Source of the DNA: PWQG01 sp051747985
GTDB lineage: Bacteria > Pseudomonadota > Gammaproteobacteria > Pseudomonadales > Pseudohongiellaceae
DNA length: 24,537 bases
Reading direction: 5' to 3'
NCBI GenBank assembly: GCA_051747985.1
Contig: JBNJGU010000019.1
Location: 1 to 24,537, forward strand
In this document: positions 13,717-22,425 of the stretch, one piece after another
How positions within the stretch are numbered: the stretch's first letter is position 1
Layout of the letters: each line of letters opens with the position of its first letter
Position numbers and translations under genes: made by a program
The notes under the pieces: model-generated
Told to the model about the DNA's origin: nothing
Database searches by the model: none
The model's input: only the letters and a program-made list of their open reading frames with translations

Positions 13717-14883
13717 ATGAAAACCACAACCGCATTGTTTCTCTGCCTGATCACGCCTGCGGCCCTGTGGGCCCAGGAGACCCGGGAAGAGCCCCGGTCG
13801 TCCGGCCTTTCTGTGCAGCTCGAACCCATGAGCGAACAGCACCTGGAGCAGATCGAACGATTCCGCACGCCCTCTGCCATGAGCAGCCGCGAGATCAGCA
13901 GCGGCGACCAGGCGCTGCCTCTGCCGGTGCGGGAGACGGACTTCAGCGGGCTGCGTTACCAGGTCGATGGCGCGGCGTATTCCATTGATGACTTCATGTC
14001 CCACAATCATGTGGGCGGCCTGCTGGTGCTGAAGGATGGCGAGAATCGCCTGGAGCGCTACGGCCTCGGCAATACGGAAGATACCGTGTGGATCGGTTAC
14101 TCCATGGCCAAGTCGGTGACGTCACTATTGTACGGGGCGGCGATAGAAGACGGCTTCATTGCCAGTCTGGATGCACAGGTCGCCGATTACCTGCCGGCGC
14201 TCCGGGGCTCCGCCTACGAAGAGGCCACGCTGCGTGACCTGCTACAGATGGCGTCCGGTGTGCAGTGGAATGAAGACTACGCCGATCCGGATTCGGACGT
14301 GGGCAACTATCCCGGTGGCGACGTGGTGAGGCTGCTGGAGTTCATGGGCGACAAGGCCCGAGTGGCCCCGCCGGGCGAGCGTTTCAACTACAGTACCGGG
14401 GAGACGGACCTGGCGGGCGTGGTGCTGCGCGCCGCCATCGCCAACAACCTGTCCACCTACCTGGAACACAAGCTGTGGCGACCCATGATGGAGTCCACCG
14501 CCTGGTGGGCCACGCACGGCGTGGGCGGCGGCGAACGCGGCGGCTGTTGTACCTACGCCACGCTGCGAGACTACGGCCGGATCGGCCAGTTCGTCCTCAA
14601 TGACGGTGTGTTGCCCGACGGCACCCGGGTCCTCCCCGAAGGCTGGATCGCCGAGTCGACCACGTCCTCGCCGGCCGAGGATGGCTACGGCTACTTCTGG
14701 TGGCTGGAAGAGGGCAGCGCCTTCCGCGCCAGCGGCATCTTCGGACAGGGCATCTACATCAATCCGGAAACCGACACGGTGATTGCCGTATTGAGTTCCT
14801 GGACAGCGGCGACCGGGCCCGACTATGGAGCGCACAGGGATGCGCTTTTCAGCGCCGTTGATGAATTTCTTGCCAGCCCCTGA
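13717..14883 (+). CDS. Exported beta-lactamase-fold serine hydrolase (NylB-like)
   Basis: Serine hydrolase of 388 residues related to 6-aminohexanoate-dimer hydrolase and class C beta-lactamases. Signal peptide at about 1-19 (LFLCLITPAALWA). SxxK is S129-M-A-K132 in WIGYSMAKSVTS. The second motif is Y225-S-T-G in FNYSTGETDLAG, where NylB-like proteins keep Y-S/C-S-G. The third strand region is FGQGIYINPETDTVIAVL. Residues 89-105 are duplicated, at the protein level exactly, in the gene fragment at 9710-9762. CGGAGG lies eight bases before the ATG. It belongs to a different subfamily from the hydrolase at 11462. The substrate cannot be read from the sequence; amide or ester hydrolysis in the periplasm is the reasonable expectation. 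Confidence 0.88.
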   Translation: MKTTTALFLCLITPAALWAQETREEPRSSGLSVQLEPMSEQHLEQIERFRTPSAMSSREISSGDQALPLPVRETDFSGLRYQVDGAAYSIDDFMSHNHVGGLLVLKDGENRLERYGLGNTEDTVWIGYSMAKSVTSLLYGAAIEDGFIASLDAQVADYLPALRGSAYEEATLRDLLQMASGVQWNEDYADPDSDVGNYPGGDVVRLLEFMGDKARVAPPGERFNYSTGETDLAGVVLRAAIANNLSTYLEHKLWRPMMESTAWWATHGVGGGERGGCCTYATLRDYGRIGQFVLNDGVLPDGTRVLPEGWIAESTTSSPAEDGYGYFWWLEEGSAFRASGIFGQGIYINPETDTVIAVLSSWTAATGPDYGAHRDALFSAVDEFLASP

Positions 14884-14920
14884 ACGGAACCCAGCAGTCG
14901 GAAGGCGACAACGATGAGCA

Positions 14921-15196
14921 ATGGAACCAGATAGAACAGCGCAGGGACAGGGATATGACCGGATCGCTGACCGATGGGTGAGTGATTCCTTCCCCGATGA
15001 AAAAGGCATCGCACAGCATGAACGGGCTTTAGCCTTTGTAGAGAGGAAGGGACGCGCTCTGGATATCGGGTGCGGTGCCAATGGCAGGTTTGTTGATCTG
15101 CTTTCCTTGCTGGGAACTTTCGGCTGCGTCTGTCGGCATCTGGAATACGACCAATATCCGGAAAAGCATCTGTATGTGATTGCCCAGAAGTCCTGA
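14921..15196 (+). pseudogene. SAM methyltransferase with its middle deleted
   Basis: The first 60 residues are the start of a class I SAM-dependent methyltransferase (GYDRIADRWVSDSF, then the SAM motif ALDIGCGANGRFVDLL). From about residue 66 the protein is the family's extreme C-terminus (GCVCRHLEYDQYPEKHLYVI). Full-length members are about 200 residues with motifs II-IV between these parts; here about 110-120 residues are missing, in frame, at about 15101-15123. The 91-residue product lacks most of the SAM fold and should be inactive. The family ends come from memory of homologues. Weak Shine-Dalgarno before the ATG at 14921. Confidence 0.7.
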
Positions 15197-15277
15197 CAGA
15201 GAGATCGGCTTCTCACGCTGTTTAACGGGAATGATCGATCCCCGCTGCGCCCGACTATATCTTTTCAGGAGAACAGG

Positions 15278-16246
15278 ATGAAAATAAATAGCCAGTCAAG
15301 CAAGCTCCTCCAGTCACTACTATTCGCATTGAAAGCCATATTGTTGTCAGTCCCGGTCAGCCTCACGTATGGTCAGGGTGCTTTCGACGGAGTGGAGCTC
15401 TCCATCACTCCTGTGGCGGGCAATGTCTACATGGTCCAGCGCCCGGGAGGGGGCGGCAACATCGGTGTCCAGGTTGGCCCCGACGGGGCACTGCTGGTGG
15501 ACTCCCTGTTTGCGCCGCTCACGGACAGACTGGTGGCGGCCGTGGAGCAGGTGACCGACGAAGAAATCCGCTTTCTGGTCAATACACATATTCATATTGA
15601 CCATATCGGCGGCAATGCCAATCTGGCAGACATGGGCGTGGTGATCTTTTCTCATGACAACACGCGTCTGCGGTTCTTCGAAGAGAGAAACCGCTTTCCC
15701 AGAGACGGAGGCACTTTCGTTCCGCAACAACCGGCCGCTGCCAGGCCACTGATCACTTTCAACGATACCCTGCGCTTTCATCTCAACGGTGAGGAAGTGC
15801 GCGCGTTTCTGGTGCCGCCCGCCCATACGGACGGGGATGTCTTCGTCCATTTCACGGAATCCGATGTGCTGCACCTGGGTGATGTGTATCGCACTACCAG
15901 TTATCCCATTATCGATGTCTACAATGGCGGCACCTTGAGAGGCACAGTTGAGGCATTGGAGAAGGCTATTGATTTAGCAGGCACGGATACCAGGATCATC
16001 CCGGGTCACGGACTTGATGTGGTCGGCCGGGAAGAGCTGGTGGAATTTCGTGACATGATCGTCGATATCCGGGACCGGGTGCTCGGCATGATCCGTGAAG
16101 GAATGAAACTGGACGAGGTCATGGCGGCAAGGCCGACCGCGGCCTATGATGATGAATGGACAAGCGATCCCGGTTGGGGGCCGGAGGACTTTGTTCCCGT
16201 CCTGTATTACGAGCTGGGCGGCTCGGGTCGCCTGAGCGACCGGTAG
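15278..16246 (+). CDS. Exported metallo-beta-lactamase-fold hydrolase
   Basis: MBL-fold hydrolase of 322 residues with a signal peptide (LLFALKAILLSVPVSLTYG; cleavage near 32). The zinc ligands are all visible: H104-I-H106-I-D108-H109 in NTHIHIDHIGGN, His183 in PPAHTDGD, Asp202 in LHLGDVY and His244 in IPGHG. That gives a complete binuclear site. The subgroup resembles SoxH/quinoprotein-relay-type periplasmic hydrolases, whose substrates are mostly unknown. Carbapenemase activity cannot be claimed from these motifs, which are shared across the fold. AGGAG sits six bases before the ATG. It lies at the right edge of the remnant-rich region and appears intact. Confidence 0.88.
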   Translation: MKINSQSSKLLQSLLFALKAILLSVPVSLTYGQGAFDGVELSITPVAGNVYMVQRPGGGGNIGVQVGPDGALLVDSLFAPLTDRLVAAVEQVTDEEIRFLVNTHIHIDHIGGNANLADMGVVIFSHDNTRLRFFEERNRFPRDGGTFVPQQPAAARPLITFNDTLRFHLNGEEVRAFLVPPAHTDGDVFVHFTESDVLHLGDVYRTTSYPIIDVYNGGTLRGTVEALEKAIDLAGTDTRIIPGHGLDVVGREELVEFRDMIVDIRDRVLGMIREGMKLDEVMAARPTAAYDDEWTSDPGWGPEDFVPVLYYELGGSGRLSDR

Positions 16247-16310
16247 TTCTTGCGCTGCACGCCCATCGCCGGTTCTGACCGGGTGCCGACATGCCTGTTT
16301 CGAGGAAAAC

Positions 16311-17477
16311 ATGACCGATCTGACCGAGATGATCCTCCTCCTGGGCTTCATGCTTCTGGTTGGCCTGGCAGCGGAACTGGTGGGCCGGCGCACGCCGCTT
16401 CCCCGGGTGACGCTGTTGATCATCGCCGGTGTGGCCTTCGGCCCGTCACTGCTGGGTCTGCTGGAGCCGTCCGGAACGCTGTGGTTCACTGCCGTGTCCC
16501 AGGTCGCCCTGACCATGGTCGGGTTCCTGCTGGGAGGCCACCTGACGCGTCGGAATCTGAGGCATCACGGTAGTGACGTCCTGGCATTATCCCTTGCGGT
16601 AGTCGGTATTACCGCCGCGTTGGTGTTCGTGGCGACCTGGCTACTGTCCGACGACCTCGGTCTCTCGTTGCTGCTGGGCGCCCTGGCGACCGCTACGGCG
16701 CCGGCGGCCACCACGGACGTTGTACGCGAGAGCGGCGCGAAGGGGCCGTTCACCGAGACCCTGCTGGGCGTGGTGACGGTGGACGACGTCTGGGGGGTAC
16801 TCACGTTCAGTCTGCTGATGGCCGCGGTGGCGATGCTGGATGGCGGTGACGGGATGGACGCGCTGACTCATGGGTCATGGGAAATCGGCGGCGCATTGAT
16901 CCTGGGTGTGGTCCTGGGCGTCCCGGCCGCCTTCGCCACGGGGAGAGTCGCGCGCGGCGACCCGACCCTGGCCGAGGCGCTGGGGCTCGTCTTCTTATGT
17001 CTGGGAGCGGCCCGTTGGTTTGAGGTGTCTTTCCTGCTTGCTGCCGTGGTCATGGGCGCGGTGGTGGCCAACCTGGCCAGCCACCACAAGCGGCCGTTCC
17101 ACGCCATCGAGCACATACAGTGGCCGTTCATGCTGGTCTTCTTCGTGCTCGCTGGTGCGGCGCTGGAACTGGAAGCCTTGCCGGCGGTGGGTTGGCTGGG
17201 CGCCGCATACGTCGTCGCCCGGATCGCGGGCCGCCTGCTGGGTGCCTCGGCCGGCGCACGGTGGCGTGCCATGCGACAGGGCATGGGCCTTTGGATGGGC
17301 GTTGCCTTGTTGCCCCAGGCGGGCGTCGCCGTGGGCATGGCGCTCGTGGCCGCCGAGCGGTTCCCGGAGCGCGCTGACGTGTTACTGTCAGTAGTTCTGG
17401 CTTCCACCGTGGTGTTCGAAGTCCTGGGGCCGCCAATGACGCGAGTGGCGCTCCGGCGCTCGAAGGAGGGCGCGTGA
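16311..17477 (+). CDS. CPA2-family cation:proton antiporter
   Basis: Monovalent-cation/proton antiporter of 388 residues in the inner membrane, with about 12 hydrophobic segments and no C-terminal TrkA-N (RCK) domain, so it is shorter than KefB/KefC. The ion-site region is recognisable: ATATAPAATTDVVRESG followed by VVTVDDVWGVLTF with Asp158-Asp159, the paired acidic site of the NhaA/CPA2 fold. Na+/H+ or K+/H+ exchange is expected; which ion cannot be told. The ATG follows GAGGAAA. It stands alone between the MBL hydrolase and the YihY-like gene, on the same strand. Confidence 0.88.
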   Translation: MTDLTEMILLLGFMLLVGLAAELVGRRTPLPRVTLLIIAGVAFGPSLLGLLEPSGTLWFTAVSQVALTMVGFLLGGHLTRRNLRHHGSDVLALSLAVVGITAALVFVATWLLSDDLGLSLLLGALATATAPAATTDVVRESGAKGPFTETLLGVVTVDDVWGVLTFSLLMAAVAMLDGGDGMDALTHGSWEIGGALILGVVLGVPAAFATGRVARGDPTLAEALGLVFLCLGAARWFEVSFLLAAVVMGAVVANLASHHKRPFHAIEHIQWPFMLVFFVLAGAALELEALPAVGWLGAAYVVARIAGRLLGASAGARWRAMRQGMGLWMGVALLPQAGVAVGMALVAAERFPERADVLLSVVLASTVVFEVLGPPMTRVALRRSKEGA

Positions 17478-17595
17478 CGCCGAGTACAGGGTTCAGCATG
17501 CAAGGAATGTCGGCTGATCGATAATGTGGACCCTGGGCCGCGAAACGGTGTCGTGACCGATCGACATCGTGCCGAAGCTGAAGTATTCTCGGTCG

Positions 17596-18555
17596 ATGAT
17601 TTCTACATTCTTGGACAGGCTGCCCGCTCCGGTCAGACACTGGCTCAACATCCTGGCCGCCGCGGGCCGGAACTGGCTGGTGAGCCAGGCGTTCATCTAC
17701 GCGGCGGCACTGGCGTTTTTCACCGTATTTTCCATCGCGCCCATCATGGTGGTGGTGGTCACCGTGGTGGGGCTGGTTCTTGGCGAGCGGGCCGCCCAGG
17801 GCACGCTCTTCGAGCAGCTCGAGGGGACGCTCGGCCCGGAAACGGCGGAACTGGTGCAGACGGCGGTGATCAATTCCCAGATCGACCAGAGCGGCATCTG
17901 GCCGGCGTTGATCGGGATCGCTGCCACCGTGGTTGGTGCGACCACGGTGTTCGCGCAGATGCAGCAGTCCCTGAATCAGATCTGGGGCGTCGTGCCGCGG
18001 CCTTCCCGAAGCAGCCTGTGGGTCTTCCTCAAGGCCCGGGTACTGTCGCTGACCATCATCCTGGCCATCGGGTTCGTCCTGTTGGTCTCGCTGTTGTTGT
18101 CCGTCGCGTTGCGTGCCGTCATGGCATTCGCGGAGGAATGGCTTCCGGTTCCCGGCTGGGCGATGATGGGCATGGAACTGTTCCTGTCGCTGTTCGTGGT
18201 CACGCTGCTGTTCGCGGCGATGTTCAAGATCCTGCCCGACGTGCGACTGTCCTGGCGGGATGTCCTGCTCGGTGCGTTCATCACCGCCGTGCTGTTCACG
18301 GTGGGCCGTTCCCTGATCGCCTTCTATCTGGCCTATACCGCGACGGCATCGGCCTATGGCGCTGCCGGCTCCCTGGCGCTGCTGCTGGTCTGGGTGAACT
18401 ATTCCTCGTTGATTCTTCTGTTCGGGGCAGCGTTCACGCGTGCGCACCTGGAGGGCCGGGGCATGTCCGTCCAGCCTAAAAGAACGGCAGTGTGCGTGCG
18501 TCGGGAATTGATCGAGGAGTTGTCCTCCAGGTCGGATATTGGAGAGTCGGCATGA
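17596..18555 (+). CDS. YihY/BrkB-family membrane protein
   Basis: Inner-membrane protein of about 319 residues of the YihY/virulence factor BrkB family (formerly mis-annotated as RNase BN), function unclear. Six hydrophobic segments. Family motifs: LVSQAFIYAAALAFFTVFSI near the start; the re-entrant LPDVRLSWRDVLLGAFITA; and LAYTATASAYGAAGSLALLL followed by VWVNYSSLILLFGAAF. The start is uncertain: an in-frame GTG at 17569 would add nine residues and neither site has a Shine-Dalgarno; I prefer the ATG at 17596. Its last codon overlaps the start of the small lipoprotein gene (ATGA), so the two are translationally coupled. Confidence 0.88.
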   Translation: MISTFLDRLPAPVRHWLNILAAAGRNWLVSQAFIYAAALAFFTVFSIAPIMVVVVTVVGLVLGERAAQGTLFEQLEGTLGPETAELVQTAVINSQIDQSGIWPALIGIAATVVGATTVFAQMQQSLNQIWGVVPRPSRSSLWVFLKARVLSLTIILAIGFVLLVSLLLSVALRAVMAFAEEWLPVPGWAMMGMELFLSLFVVTLLFAAMFKILPDVRLSWRDVLLGAFITAVLFTVGRSLIAFYLAYTATASAYGAAGSLALLLVWVNYSSLILLFGAAFTRAHLEGRGMSVQPKRTAVCVRRELIEELSSRSDIGESA

Positions 18556-18815
18556 AGTTGGCCATGAAAACGATGTTCGTGACAGTGGTTCTGCTCACCG
18601 GGTGTTCAGCCATTGAGCAGGCACAGCAGGAAATCGCAGAGGATCGCCGCGCTCGTGCTGAACGGATAAAGCAGCTGCAGCGACTGGTCGATGAAAACAC
18701 TTCTGATGATGTCATCACGTCGACAACGACGATAACGCATCCCGATGGCAGTCGCACCACAGTCCGATCACGGACCCGAGTGCCTCAGAGACTCCTTAGA
18801 GGCAGAGAAGACTGA
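18552..18815 (+). CDS. Small lipoprotein, unknown function
   Basis: Product of 87 residues with a lipoprotein signal: a short hydrophobic stretch (MFVTVVLLTG) ending in the lipobox L-L-T-G-Cys18. After lipidation and cleavage the mature protein has an alpha-helical, highly charged segment (EQAQQEIAEDRRARAERIKQ) and a Thr-rich tail (TSTTTITHPDGSRTTV). Residue 19 is Ser, not Asp, so outer-membrane sorting is expected. It overlaps the stop of the BrkB-like gene by four bases. No named family recognised. Confidence 0.78.
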   Translation: MKLAMKTMFVTVVLLTGCSAIEQAQQEIAEDRRARAERIKQLQRLVDENTSDDVITSTTTITHPDGSRTTVRSRTRVPQRLLRGRED

Positions 18816-18958
18816 GCTTGCCCGGGACGACTGCGGTCACCGATTGAATCGGCAACGGATAATGAACAGGCCGATGCCTTGCGGCGCGACGAGCGGCTGA
18901 AGGTTACACGACATCTCGCCTCCGGTACCATGGGCTGAAACGGTAATGGTGTCTGTCT

Positions 18959-19498
18959 ATGTCCGAGATCCACAAATACCCTCTGGCCTGGCGCATACTG
19001 CACTGGCTGATCGCTGCCCTGGTTTTCGCTCTGGTGCCCATCGGTCTGTGGATGACCGCCCGCGGCGAGGCCGATATCTGGGGCGATCTGACCAATACAC
19101 TGTACAGTTCCCACAAGGCCATCGGCTTCAGCGTGTTGTTGTTGATGGTGGTTCGCATTGTGTTCAAGGTCCGATGGAAGGGCCCGCCGTACCCGGCTGA
19201 GATGCCGCGCGGCCTGCAGCGCGCCGCCACGGGGCTGCATCACCTGCTGTACCTGCTGCTGGTCGTCACGCCCCTGTTCGGCTGGGCCGGGGTGACGGCC
19301 TATCCGGCGCTGATCACATTGGGCGAGTACTACCTGCCGGCCATGCCACTGGTTCCCGAGAACCAGGCACTCGCGGAGCGTCTGTTCGCCATACACGGGA
19401 CCCTGGCCCTGACATTGGCGGTGCTGGTCATCGGACATATCGGCGCGGCGTTCCGGCATATGGTTCGCAAGGACGGCATTTTCCGGCGAATGGTCTGA
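18959..19498 (+). CDS. cybB: Cytochrome b561 (diheme, inner membrane)
   Basis: Four-helix membrane cytochrome of 179 residues that passes electrons between quinol and acceptors such as superoxide. Four His in two helix pairs match the CybB heme ligands: His15 (WRILHWLIAALVF), His52 (SSHKAIGF), His146 (FAIHGTLAL) and His160 (VIGHIGAAF). Length and helix spacing agree with E. coli CybB. The ATG at 18959 gives the standard N-terminus (HKYPLAWRILHW), although the Shine-Dalgarno is weak. Followed 18 bases later by the zinc-finger gene, probably in one transcript. Confidence 0.9.
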   Translation: MSEIHKYPLAWRILHWLIAALVFALVPIGLWMTARGEADIWGDLTNTLYSSHKAIGFSVLLLMVVRIVFKVRWKGPPYPAEMPRGLQRAATGLHHLLYLLLVVTPLFGWAGVTAYPALITLGEYYLPAMPLVPENQALAERLFAIHGTLALTLAVLVIGHIGAAFRHMVRKDGIFRRMV

Positions 19499-19516
19499 GG
19501 TAAACGGAGGGTTTTC

Positions 19517-19786
19517 ATGGCAGGAGGTTGGTCGCGCGATGGCGCGGTACAGGACCAGATCGATGCCAGTGTGGAAGAGGCGGTGGAGCGGGCCCGGCAG
19601 GGGCTGGGGCAGGGCGAGAGCGCCACGCACTGTGACGAGTGTGATGCGGTGATTCCCGAGCCGCGCCGCAAGGCCATCCCCGGCGTGCGGCTGTGTATCG
19701 ACTGCCAGTCGGAACGCGAGGAAGACGAGGCGCTTCAGTCCGCAGCGATCAATCGTCGGGGCAGCAAGGACAGTCAGCTTCGCTAG
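19517..19786 (+). CDS. DksA/TraR-type C4 zinc-finger protein (YbiI-like)
   Basis: Cytoplasmic protein of 89 residues. The zinc finger is C39-D-E-C42 and C60-I-D-C63 with the family segment IPEPRRKAIPGVRLCIDCQ. It has the length of the short YbiI/TraR group and lacks the long coiled coil of DksA, though a helix at about 10-30 (QDQIDASVEEAVERARQGLG) precedes the finger. Short members may act in the RNA polymerase secondary channel as TraR does; for this subgroup that is unproven. GGAGG lies before the ATG. Short spacing to cytochrome b561 upstream. Confidence 0.88.
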   Translation: MAGGWSRDGAVQDQIDASVEEAVERARQGLGQGESATHCDECDAVIPEPRRKAIPGVRLCIDCQSEREEDEALQSAAINRRGSKDSQLR

Positions 19787-19928
19787 TGGGCCATTTGCAA
19801 GTACTCCAGCATTCGGGGTAGTCTCGACCGATAATCATAAAACAAGAATCGCTCCGGGCAGCGCGGCAGTAGGGAATGCGCTTGGGCAGTATCGGCCGGG
19901 GGCACATCGGATGTGAAAGGAGAACCCC

Positions 19929-22406
19929 GTGTTCGGTAGCTACCTCCAGGTTGCTTTCAACTGGATTCTGCGTCAGCCGTTCTACTATGTCGTCAAGGTA
20001 CTGAGCCTCGCCATCGGCGTGGGTTGTGGTGCGCTGTTCTTTGCCCATTACCAGTACATCCTCGGTTTCGACCGCCACATCGACAATTTCGACAATACCT
20101 ACCGCGTGCTGACGGCCTTCACCAGCCCCGAGACCGGCGAGCGGGTGCGGCCGTATTACAATTCCGGCGCCATCGTCGATCCCGTCCGCAACGAGTACCG
20201 CGACCAGCTCCTGTACATGGGCAGCCTGTTGCGCCGCACGGAGATGTTCACGCGCGGCGAGCAGAACATCGTGCAGGAGTTCATGCTGGCCGAGCCCGAT
20301 ATCCCCCGGATCTTTGATCTGGATTACGTGGCGGGAGACCCACGGACGGCGCTGGACGGACCGGGCCGGATGGCGATTTCCGAGACCGCTGCCCGGCGAC
20401 ACTTCGGGTCCGTGCAGGCCGTGGGGCAGACCGTGACGGTCCGGGATGATTTCTCGCTGGAAGTCAGCGGAGTATTCCGCGATCTGCCGGAGACGGCCAA
20501 CATGCAGTTCGAGGTGCTGGTGTCGGAAGAGACCGGACCGCGCCTGTACGGCGAGGACTTCATGAGCGACCGGCGCTGGTCGGTCTATACGGGCTACCTG
20601 GTCTATGCCTCGTTCGAAGACCAGCGGCAGGCGCAGAGCGTCATCGACGACCTGGAGACCTTCGTCGAGCGCCGCGCACCGGAGCAGCAGATGGTCCGTC
20701 TGCAGGAAGTGCAACTGGGCATCAGTCTGCAGCCGCTGAGCGAGATCTACCTCAATCCGCTCAACGGCGGCTTCAACGGCATGGACTACACCCGCCGCAA
20801 CACCTTCCTGGGACTGCTGGGCTTCGCGGTACTCGTGGTGCTGGCCGGTTTCATCAACTACATCAGCCTGACTCTGGCCCAGGCCCGGCTGCGCCGCCGG
20901 GAGATGGGGGTGCGTCTGGCGTTCGGGGCCACGCGCCGGCAGATCGTCGGCCAGTATGCCATTGAGTCATTGCTGGTCAGTATACCGGCGCTGCTGCTGG
21001 CCATCGCCTTCCTGTACTTCATCATTCCGGTGTTCTCGGCGGTGACGGACTCGGGGCTGACCGTGGTCGATGCGGTGTCGCCCGGGGTGTTGACCGTCAT
21101 GGCGGTGGCGATTGTTGTCGTCTGCGCAGTCTCCTGCATCGCGCCGGTCGCCTTCCTGCGTTCGGCGTATATTGCCGGCATTCTGTCCGGTTCGGACCAG
21201 CGCAGCACGCTGCGCCAGCACTCCGGCGCGGCGATCGTCTTCGGCCAGTTCGCCTTCTCCACGCTGCTGTGTCTGGTGGTGCTGGGGATCTATCTGCAGA
21301 TCGAGTATCTGGAAGAGCTGGAGATGGGTCTGGAGCCGGACAACCTGTTGATCCTGGATAACAACTACAGCAGCCGCGATCCGGACGCCTTCAGCTACCA
21401 GGGCCTGTACAACGAGTTACTGGCGCTGCCGGGCGTCGCGTCGATCGGACCCTCGTCACTGGCGCCGCCGCGTACCGGGAATTTCACCGGATGGGCGCAC
21501 AGCGCGGGCGACGGCGTCACGGAAGTGGATGTCTCGCATGCCTTCATCGGCCCCGGTTTTCTGGAGGCTTACGGGATCGAGCTGCTGGCCGGTCGTGACT
21601 TTTCGCAGGAGTTTCCGGGTGATTTCCATGAGCGCGATATCAACGGCCGCCAGGACATGGGCATTCTGCTGACCGAGCGGGCGGTCCGGCGCTTCGGTCT
21701 GCCGTCACCACAGGAGGCGGTGGGCACGCAGTTCCGCTCGGTCTTCAATCCCGACGACACCAACACCTACCGCGTGATCGGGGTGATCGAGAACTTCCGC
21801 TACAACGTGGCCGAGTCACCGATCCGCTCGCTGGCGCTGCTGCGTGGTTCGGCCCAGCCCCAGCGCAATTTCGGCATCCGCCTGGACCCCGCCGCGGCGG
21901 ACATAGAGCGCACGGTGCAACAGATTGATGCGATCTGGTCCCGGCATGTGCCGGAGCTGCCGCCGGATCATCAGTTCATGGACCAGATCATGGCGGAGCA
22001 GATCGCCGAGATGAGTGAGGACCTTAGCATGACGGCGCTGATCGCCGCGGCCGTTTCCTTCACCATTGCCGTGTTCGGGATCTATGCCCAGGCCAGCTAC
22101 GTGTGCGAGCGCCGGGCGCGGGAGATCAGTATCCGACGAGTACTGGGTGGCTCGGTGCCCTCGATCCTGCTGCTGCTCGTGCGCAGTTTCATCGTGCCGG
22201 TGGTGCTGTCGTTCGTGGTCGCCGTGCCGCTGGCCTGGTACCTGCTGCAGCGGTACTACGCCTCGTTCCCGGAAACCGTCGGCTTCCCGCTGCAATGGTA
22301 TATCCCGGCCCTGGTGTTGATCATCGTGCTGGCTTCCGCCACGGTGCTGTCGCAGTGCTACCGCCTGGCCATGCGCAATCCCATCCATGCCATCAAATAT
22401 GAATGA
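19929..22406 (+). CDS. ABC transporter permease, double FtsX/MacB type
   Basis: Inner-membrane subunit of a MacB-like exporter, 825 residues. It holds two permease modules in one chain. Helix 1 (about 20-40) is followed by a MacB-PCD-like periplasmic domain, then an FtsX module with three helices at about 297-420 (MGVRLAFGATRRQIVGQYAI coupling segment). A fifth helix near 440 leads to a second periplasmic domain, then a second FtsX module at about 700-825 (ISIRRVLGGSVPSILLLLVR). It therefore may supply both halves of the transmembrane dimer by itself. Starts with GTG at 19929 after AAGGAG. It is the first gene of an operon with the ATPase 19 bases downstream and the HlyD-type adaptor. The cargo (peptide, lipid or antibiotic) is not evident. 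Confidence 0.88.
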   Translation: MFGSYLQVAFNWILRQPFYYVVKVLSLAIGVGCGALFFAHYQYILGFDRHIDNFDNTYRVLTAFTSPETGERVRPYYNSGAIVDPVRNEYRDQLLYMGSLLRRTEMFTRGEQNIVQEFMLAEPDIPRIFDLDYVAGDPRTALDGPGRMAISETAARRHFGSVQAVGQTVTVRDDFSLEVSGVFRDLPETANMQFEVLVSEETGPRLYGEDFMSDRRWSVYTGYLVYASFEDQRQAQSVIDDLETFVERRAPEQQMVRLQEVQLGISLQPLSEIYLNPLNGGFNGMDYTRRNTFLGLLGFAVLVVLAGFINYISLTLAQARLRRREMGVRLAFGATRRQIVGQYAIESLLVSIPALLLAIAFLYFIIPVFSAVTDSGLTVVDAVSPGVLTVMAVAIVVVCAVSCIAPVAFLRSAYIAGILSGSDQRSTLRQHSGAAIVFGQFAFSTLLCLVVLGIYLQIEYLEELEMGLEPDNLLILDNNYSSRDPDAFSYQGLYNELLALPGVASIGPSSLAPPRTGNFTGWAHSAGDGVTEVDVSHAFIGPGFLEAYGIELLAGRDFSQEFPGDFHERDINGRQDMGILLTERAVRRFGLPSPQEAVGTQFRSVFNPDDTNTYRVIGVIENFRYNVAESPIRSLALLRGSAQPQRNFGIRLDPAAADIERTVQQIDAIWSRHVPELPPDHQFMDQIMAEQIAEMSEDLSMTALIAAAVSFTIAVFGIYAQASYVCERRAREISIRRVLGGSVPSILLLLVRSFIVPVVLSFVVAVPLAWYLLQRYYASFPETVGFPLQWYIPALVLIIVLASATVLSQCYRLAMRNPIHAIKYE

Positions 22407-22425
22407 AGACCGCAGGAGCGTGACC

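Noticed and set aside
15278..16246. Calling the MBL-fold protein an antibiotic-resistance beta-lactamase
   Set aside because: HxHxDH and the other zinc ligands are shared by the whole fold; nothing visible is specific to class B beta-lactamases.
17128..18447. Long minus-strand open frame rich in Arg/Gln/His across the antiporter and BrkB-like genes
   Set aside because: Low-complexity composition typical of antisense shadow frames; both plus-strand genes carry clear family motifs.
18816..18958. Protein-like stretch (NEQADALRRDERLKVTRHLA) after the lipoprotein stop, in the same frame
   Set aside because: It contains no start or ribosome site and matches nothing I recognise. It could be a remnant or chance; left unannotated.
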